From positions 1,984,001-2,048,000 of the forward strand of contig NZ_CP054836.1 of the NCBI RefSeq assembly GCF_013358405.1: 64,000 bases of DNA, read 5' to 3'. The position numbers and the translations under genes were made by a program. The notes under the pieces were generated by a model. That model saw only the letters and a list, made by a program, of their open reading frames with translations. It was not told the DNA's origin and ran no database searches. This DNA comes from Oricola thermophila (lineage in GTDB: Bacteria > Pseudomonadota > Alphaproteobacteria > Rhizobiales > Rhizobiaceae). This document shows positions 58,457-64,000 of the stretch, piece after piece; within the stretch, counting starts at the first letter, position 1; every line of letters starts with the position of its first letter.

Positions 58457-61400
58457 TGACCATCGCGCGCAGACTCCTCCTCATCTTACTGCCGCTGGCA
58501 CTGCTAGCCTGGGCAGCGGCGCCCGCACGCCCGCAAGATTCCGACGAGGCGGAGAAATCCCGGCTCATCCTCTACGTGGAAGAGCAACTGTCCGCCCCGA
58601 ACCGGCAGATCCGGCTGAACGGGATACGGGGGACGCTCTCTTCGGATGTCCGCTTCGAAAGCATCACGATTGCAGACGAAGACGGGGTCTGGCTGACCAT
58701 CGTCAATCCGCGCCTGCAGTGGACGCGCAGCGCCCTGCTCCGGGGACGACTGAACATCGAGAGCCTGACCGCGGAACGCATTGACTGGCCGCGCATGCCG
58801 CGGCCGGACGATAGCGCGCCCGCACCGGAATCGGCCGGCCTCCAGTTCCCGGAACTTCCCGTTTCCGTGACGATCGGGGAACTGACGGTGCCGGAAGCGC
58901 GCTTCGGCGAACCGGTTTTCGGCCTTGCCTCCGTCCTGTCGCTGGCCGGGCGTTTGTCGCTGGAAGGCGGATCGCTCGACACGATTCTGGATATCGAGCG
59001 TCTCGACGGCCCCGGCGGACGGCTGTCACTGGAGGCCGCGTACGAGGCGGGTTCGACGCAACTCGACATCGCGCTTTCGCTGGAAGAACCGGCGGATGGC
59101 GTCGTCGCCAACCTTCTCAACATCCCGGATCGCCCGGACGTGGCGCTGACCGTCGAAGGCTCGGGAGAACTGGAGCGTTTCAATGCCGCGCTGACATTCG
59201 ACGTGGGCGGAGAACGGACCGCCGACGGCGAACTGGTCGTGACCGGCGCCAACGGCTCTTCGGAGCGGCTCTTGAGGTTCGACCTCTCGGGACCGATTTC
59301 GCGCATTCTTCCGGAAGAACACCGGGCCTTCTTCGGCCCCGAAACCGCGCTGACCGCCGATGTGGTGATGCACGCGGAGAACGGCTTCGAGATCCGACGG
59401 CTCGCACTCGACAGCGGTGCGCTGGACATCAATGCTTCAGGCTCCATTCTCGCCGGCGGCTTTCCCCGCGAACTGTCCGCCGACATCACGCTTCGCAGCG
59501 CGGACGCCGCGCCGGTCAGGCTACCGCTGTCCGGCGATCCGGTCACCGTAGGGAACGGTGCGATCACGCTGCGCTACGGGACGGACAGCCCCAACAGCTG
59601 GAAACTCGACGGCGCTGTGAGCGACATCGCATTCCCCGGAGGGACCATCGAAGAGGTCCTCATCGCGGGTGACGGGGACATTGCCGGACTGGACGCGCCA
59701 GCCGACAGGGCGCTCACTTTCGGGATTGACGCCGAAGCACGCGGCTTCCGCGCGGACGATCCGGCGGTCGCGGGCGCCGTCGGCAATCAGCTCGACGTTT
59801 CCGCCGAAGGAAACTGGTCGACCGACAATCCCCTGCGCATCGAGAATGCTGCCATCACCGGCGACACAATGCGGTTGACAGCGCGCGGACTGATCGAGAA
59901 CCTCGTCTTCAAGGGCACGTCACAGGTCGAGGCACAGGACCTGAACGCCTTCTCGCTGATTGCCGGGCGCACGCTTGCGGGCCAAGCTGCCCTCGCCGCA
60001 AATGGCAGTATCGCAATTGCCGGCGGCGCGTTCGACCTGACCTTCGACGGCACGCTGAGCGGCGCCCGCATCGGCCAGGATTCGGCTGACCGCCTGCTTG
60101 CCGGAGACACGAAACTTACCGGCGGCGCCTCCCGCTCCGCCGACGGGTTGCGCTTCAGCGACCTGAACCTTGCAAACGACCAGATGAACCTGCGCGTAGA
60201 CGGAACCTACGCGACCCGGAGCGCCGCCTTGCGCGTGTACGGGGAAATTCCCGAACTCGCGGCCGTGATCGACGATGCCGCCGGCCGACTGACATTCGAC
60301 GCCTCGCTCGACAAGCCGGACGGTTCCCGGCGTGCGACGCCATATGACCTGGTCTCGCAACTGACGCTCACGGACGCGCGACTTTCCGGCCGCGCCGTGC
60401 CGAGCGCGGAACTCTCCTTCGATGGCCAGATCGAGGAGGAAACGCTTGCCGGAACCCTTGCCGGCGATGGGCTGGTCGGCGGCGATGCCATAGACATTTC
60501 GGCGATTCTCGCACGTAGCACGGACACCCTGTCCCTGAAGGACCTTTCCGCCCGGGTCGGATCGGCGACTCTCACGGGCGAACTCTCGATCGCGGAGGGA
60601 AAGACGAACGGCCAATTCAGCATTGCCGCTCCGGACATCTCGACGGTGGCCGCGCTGGCACTTTCCGACGCATCGGGAGCGCTCAACGGCACCGCCACGA
60701 TCACGGGACCGTCGGACAGTCCCAATGTTTCATTCGATGTTCGGGGATCGGAGCTGACGGCCGCCGCGCTGCGCGCCAATGCGATCGCTCCCGTCTCTGT
60801 CTCGGCAACCGGGAGCTACCAGGGCAATACCGTTCGCCTGTCGCAGTTCTCCGCACGGAACGCGCAGAACCTCGACTTCAGCGGTTCCGGGACCATTCCG
60901 CTCTCCGGTCCCGGACTGTCGCTTCGCATTGCCGGCAGCGCACCGCTCGGCCTCGCCGAACGGTTCCTCGCCGAACGCGGCACCCAACTCACCGGCACCA
61001 TTCGCGCCGATGCCACCCTCGGCGGATCACTTGCCTCGCCAAGCGCAGACGGCCTGTTTTCGCTCTCGGGCGCAAGCGCAACCGATCCGCAGGCAAACCT
61101 CAAGATTACGGACATCACCGGACTGGCGGGACTGCGCGGCAATACAATCTCCATCACCCGCCTGACGGGCCGGGTCGGCGGCGGGAGCCTATCGGTCAGC
61201 GGGACGATCGGTCTTGCCGGTACGCTGCCCGCCGATCTCGATATTGCACTTTCGAACGCCACCTATTCGGACGGTGAGACCATCCGCACGACGCTGTCCG
61301 GGAAGCTGGCGCTTTCCGGACCGCTGACGGCAGGACCACTTCTCTCCGGCCAGATCGATCTTCTCGGTACGGAAATCACCGTACCCGAAACGATCGGCAG

Positions 61401-62208
61401 CGAGGTCGACCTTCTTCCCGTTCGTCATGTCGCGCCGGATTCCGGCACCCTGCGGACCCTCGACCGCATCGCCGCCGTGCTGCCGAAGACCGGCGACACC
61501 ACCGTCCAGGCACCGGTACGCCTGAACATCGTCGTGAACTCGCCCAACCGGATATTCGTTCGCGGGCGCGGAATCGATGCCGAGCTTGGAGGGCGCGTGC
61601 GCGTGTCCGGACCACTCGACAATCCACAGCCGGTCGGCGCCTTCAACCTCATCCGCGGGCGTCTTTCGATATTGAGCAAGAGACTTCAGCTCACCGAGGG
61701 CAGCATAACCCTGACCGGCTCGCTCGACCCCATGCTCAACCTGGAAGCGCAGACGAGCGGCGATGGTATCCTGGCCTATGTCGGCCTGTCCGGAAGGGCA
61801 TCGGACCTGTCGCTGGACCTCTCCTCGTCCCCCGAACTGCCGGAAGACGAGATTCTCGCCCGTGTCCTGTTCGGAAAGAGCATTTCCAGCCTGTCGCCCC
61901 TGCAGATCGCCAACCTCGCCACCGCGGCCGCGTCTCTTGCCAGCGGCGGAAGCGGCGCCGGACTGTCCGAGAGGATCCGGCAGGGTATCGGAGTCGACGA
62001 TCTCGACATCACCCAGGACAAGGATGGCAATATCGGGGTACGCGCCGGCAAGTATGTCCAGGACAATGTCTATCTCGATGTCGAGGCGGGCCAAAGCGGC
62101 GGCGAGGCGTCGATCAATCTCGACATCACGGACAGCCTGACGGCAAGGGGTACCGTCGACACGGAGGGCGACTCCAAGCTCGGCATATTCTTCGAGAAGG
62201 ACTACTAG
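58456..62208 (+). CDS. tamB: TamB-like translocation and assembly protein
   Basis: A 1250-residue AsmA/TamB-family protein anchored in the inner membrane by an N-terminal span (LLLILLPLALLAWAAA). The long body is regular beta strand, expected to form a hydrophobic groove across the periplasm. The C-terminal DUF490 domain contains GAFNLIRGRLSILSKRLQLT and LPEDEILARVLFGKSISSLS and ends in a TamA-facing strand. It pairs with TamA (one-base overlap, TGATG). Length is normal. Confidence 0.93.
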   Translation: MTIARRLLLILLPLALLAWAAAPARPQDSDEAEKSRLILYVEEQLSAPNRQIRLNGIRGTLSSDVRFESITIADEDGVWLTIVNPRLQWTRSALLRGRLNIESLTAERIDWPRMPRPDDSAPAPESAGLQFPELPVSVTIGELTVPEARFGEPVFGLASVLSLAGRLSLEGGSLDTILDIERLDGPGGRLSLEAAYEAGSTQLDIALSLEEPADGVVANLLNIPDRPDVALTVEGSGELERFNAALTFDVGGERTADGELVVTGANGSSERLLRFDLSGPISRILPEEHRAFFGPETALTADVVMHAENGFEIRRLALDSGALDINASGSILAGGFPRELSADITLRSADAAPVRLPLSGDPVTVGNGAITLRYGTDSPNSWKLDGAVSDIAFPGGTIEEVLIAGDGDIAGLDAPADRALTFGIDAEARGFRADDPAVAGAVGNQLDVSAEGNWSTDNPLRIENAAITGDTMRLTARGLIENLVFKGTSQVEAQDLNAFSLIAGRTLAGQAALAANGSIAIAGGAFDLTFDGTLSGARIGQDSADRLLAGDTKLTGGASRSADGLRFSDLNLANDQMNLRVDGTYATRSAALRVYGEIPELAAVIDDAAGRLTFDASLDKPDGSRRATPYDLVSQLTLTDARLSGRAVPSAELSFDGQIEEETLAGTLAGDGLVGGDAIDISAILARSTDTLSLKDLSARVGSATLTGELSIAEGKTNGQFSIAAPDISTVAALALSDASGALNGTATITGPSDSPNVSFDVRGSELTAAALRANAIAPVSVSATGSYQGNTVRLSQFSARNAQNLDFSGSGTIPLSGPGLSLRIAGSAPLGLAERFLAERGTQLTGTIRADATLGGSLASPSADGLFSLSGASATDPQANLKITDITGLAGLRGNTISITRLTGRVGGGSLSVSGTIGLAGTLPADLDIALSNATYSDGETIRTTLSGKLALSGPLTAGPLLSGQIDLLGTEITVPETIGSEVDLLPVRHVAPDSGTLRTLDRIAAVLPKTGDTTVQAPVRLNIVVNSPNRIFVRGRGIDAELGGRVRVSGPLDNPQPVGAFNLIRGRLSILSKRLQLTEGSITLTGSLDPMLNLEAQTSGDGILAYVGLSGRASDLSLDLSSSPELPEDEILARVLFGKSISSLSPLQIANLATAAASLASGGSGAGLSERIRQGIGVDDLDITQDKDGNIGVRAGKYVQDNVYLDVEAGQSGGEASINLDITDSLTARGTVDTEGDSKLGIFFEKDY

Positions 62209-62222
62209 CCCGGCGGAACCGG

Positions 62223-64000
62223 TCAGGCGCGCAGATCGACCGGCTTTGCCGCGTCCAGGCCAAGCGCCAACAAGGCCGCTCGCACGATGCCCGCCCTGTC
62301 GAGACCGGCGAGCTCGTACATGCGTTCCGGCTTCGCCTGATCCACGAAGGCATCGGGCATGACCAGCGGGCGAACCTTCAGGCCGCCGTCGAGCAAGCCG
62401 TTCTCCGCAAGGTACTGCAGGACATGACTGCCGAAACCGCCGACGGACCCCTCCTCGACAGTAATCAGCACCTCGTGCTCACGGGCCAGGCGCGAGACCA
62501 GTTCCCGGTCGAGCGGCTTGGCGAAACGCGCATCGGCCACGGTCGCGGGCAGGCCATAGCTTTCCAGCTCCTCCGCCGCCAGCAGGGCTTCCTTCAGCCG
62601 CGTGCCCAGCGAAAGGATCGCGATCTTGCTTCCCTCCCGCAATACGCGTCCCTTGCCGATTTCAAGCACCTCTCCCCGCTCCGGCAGTTCCACGCCGACA
62701 CCCTCGCCGCGAGGATAGCGAAACGCTATCGGGCCCTCGTCGTAAGCCGCCGAGGTCCGCACCATGTGTTTCAGTTCCGCCTCGTCGGCCGCCGCCATGA
62801 CGACAAAGCCGGGAAGACAGGCGAGAAACGCAACATCGAACGAACCCGCATGGGTCGCGCCGTCCGCTCCCACGAAACCGGCACGGTCGATCGGAAAGCG
62901 CACGGGCAGCTTCTGGATCGCCACGTCGTGGACCACCTGGTCGTAGGCGCGCTGCAGGAAGGTCGAATAGATCGCCGCATACGGCTTCATGCCGTCCGCC
63001 GCCATCCCGGCGGCAAACGTCACGGCATGCTGCTCGGCTATGCCGACGTCATAGGTGCGGTCGGGGAACTCCTTCTCGAAGATGTCGACGCCGGTACCCG
63101 ACGGCATGGCCGCCGTGATCGCGACGATCCGATCGTCCTCGCGGCCTTCCTGCACGAGCGACTCTCCGAACACCTTGGTGTAGCTCGGAGCGTTGGGCTT
63201 CGGCTTTGCCTGGGCGCCGGTGATGACATCGAAGCGGCTGACGCCGTGGTACTTGTCCGCGGCCTGCTCGGCCGGCGCATAGCCCTTGCCCTTCTGCGTG
63301 ACACAGTGGATCAGCACCGGACCGGACATGTTGTCGCGCACGTTGCGCAGGACCGCCAGCAATGTCGGCAGGTCATGGCCGTCGATCGGGCCGATATGGT
63401 AGAAACCGAGTTCCTCGAACAAGGTGCCGCCGGTGACATAGCCGCGGGCGTGCTCGACTGCACGGGTGATCGCGCGGTCCATGCGGCGCCCGAGATAGGC
63501 GGTCAGCCGCTTTCCAAGATCGCGGATTCCCATATAGGTGGAGCCCGAAGCGAGCCGCGCCAGATAGGCGCTCATTGCGCCGGTGGGCGGCGCGATGGAC
63601 ATGTCGTTGTCGTTCAGGATGACGATCTGGCGCGCATTCAGCGAGCCGGCATTGTTCATGGCCTCGTAGGCCATGCCCGCCGACATGGCGCCGTCCCCGA
63701 TGACGGAAATCACGTGGCGCGGAATGTCCTGCAGGCGCGCGGCCTCGACCATTCCGAGACCGGCGGAAATGGATGTCGACGAATGGGCCGCGCCGAAGGG
63801 ATCGAACTCGCTTTCCGTGCGCTTGGTGAACCCCGAAAGCCCCCCTTCCTGGCGCAAGGTGCGAATACGGTCGCGGCGCCCGGTCAGTATCTTGTGGGGA
63901 TAGCACTGGTGGCCAACATCCCAGATCAGGCGATCATGCGGCGTCTGGAACACGTAATGGATCGCGATGGTCAGCTCGACGACGCCGAGGCCGGCACCGA
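62223..64000 (-). CDS. dxs: 1-deoxy-D-xylulose-5-phosphate synthase, 5' end outside window
   Basis: 592 codons are visible; the start lies beyond 64000. The enzyme condenses pyruvate and glyceraldehyde 3-phosphate in the first step of the MEP isoprenoid pathway, with thiamine diphosphate. [38 protein letters not shown] (TPP-binding GDG...NN), [18 protein letters not shown] and [11 protein letters not shown] are diagnostic. The frame continues to the window edge ([15 protein letters not shown]), so an internal GTG at 63953 is not the start. It ends 15 bases after tamB, convergent. Confidence 0.97.
   Translation of the reverse strand, partial: GAGLGVVELTIAIHYVFQTPHDRLIWDVGHQCYPHKILTGRRDRIRTLRQEGGLSGFTKRTESEFDPFGAAHSSTSISAGLGMVEAARLQDIPRHVISVIGDGAMSAGMAYEAMNNAGSLNARQIVILNDNDMSIAPPTGAMSAYLARLASGSTYMGIRDLGKRLTAYLGRRMDRAITRAVEHARGYVTGGTLFEELGFYHIGPIDGHDLPTLLAVLRNVRDNMSGPVLIHCVTQKGKGYAPAEQAADKYHGVSRFDVITGAQAKPKPNAPSYTKVFGESLVQEGREDDRIVAITAAMPSGTGVDIFEKEFPDRTYDVGIAEQHAVTFAAGMAADGMKPYAAIYSTFLQRAYDQVVHDVAIQKLPVRFPIDRAGFVGADGATHAGSFDVAFLACLPGFVVMAAADEAELKHMVRTSAAYDEGPIAFRYPRGEGVGVELPERGEVLEIGKGRVLREGSKIAILSLGTRLKEALLAAEELESYGLPATVADARFAKPLDRELVSRLAREHEVLITVEEGSVGGFGSHVLQYLAENGLLDGGLKVRPLVMPDAFVDQAKPERMYELAGLDRAGIVRAALLALGLDAAKPVDLRA

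Noticed and set aside
63953..63953. Start codon of dxs at 63953
   Set aside because: The frame continues to the window edge with conserved residues ([15 protein letters not shown]). The GTG is internal.

Overview
The window is about 64 kb of high-GC alphaproteobacterial chromosome. The host genes (a TIGR03808-type Tat beta-helix protein, a rhizobial-type zinc asparaginase, DUF3750, tamA-tamB-dxs) suggest Hyphomicrobiales (Rhizobiales). One complete-looking 46.9 kb prophage interrupts the chromosome. Assignments are from reading the sequence and family knowledge; no database search was run.

Left host flank (1-8218): the end of a HAD hydrolase, a Tat lipoprotein L,D-transpeptidase, a HerA-like ATPase, a small DUF2267-like protein, a Tat-exported beta-helix protein, asparaginase, a DUF3750 protein, phosphomannomutase/phosphoglucomutase, and tRNA-Pro(CGG), which is the phage attachment gene.

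Prophage (8173-55070): exact 47-bp direct repeats (attL 8173-8219, attR 55024-55070) bound it. attL begins at the anticodon stem of tRNA-Pro and keeps the tRNA intact. Paired CCCCACAG motifs just inside both ends look like integrase arm sites. Most genes read leftward. An early operon starts at a cro-like gene (46.4 kb) and runs through a CII-like regulator, a ParB-like protein, a helicase-methyltransferase fusion, several unknown genes, an HNH protein, a primase and an SF3 helicase. A 240-bp repeat cluster (34.75-34.99 kb) follows and may be an origin or control region. Next come a gene in the position of lambda Q, a -35-like element and an intrinsic terminator. The late genes then read leftward: small and large terminase, gpW, portal, S49 protease, a scaffold-like protein, gpD, capsid E, FI/FII-like proteins, tail tube, tail chaperones, tape measure, a GTA-like tail tip, fibres, a lysis cassette (holin, SAR endolysin, overlapping spanins), a metallophosphoesterase and a dNMP kinase. 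The head is lambda-like; the tail tip resembles gene transfer agents.

The rightward genes are the CI-type repressor (46.5 kb) and an operon from 48.0 kb: small proteins, an HD phosphohydrolase, SSB, a GapR-like protein, a full-length beta clamp (DnaN), an excisionase-like protein and the integrase. The promoter regions of both the cro-like gene and this operon carry GGC-N7-GCC dyads, so one repressor may hold both. Accessory cargo comprises a secreted VasI/TagO-like protein beside the repressor, hicAB near attR and a membrane protein at 35.2 kb.

Right host flank (55071-64000): a LuxR-type regulator with altered ligand-pocket residues, tamA-tamB, and a dxs gene cut by the window edge.
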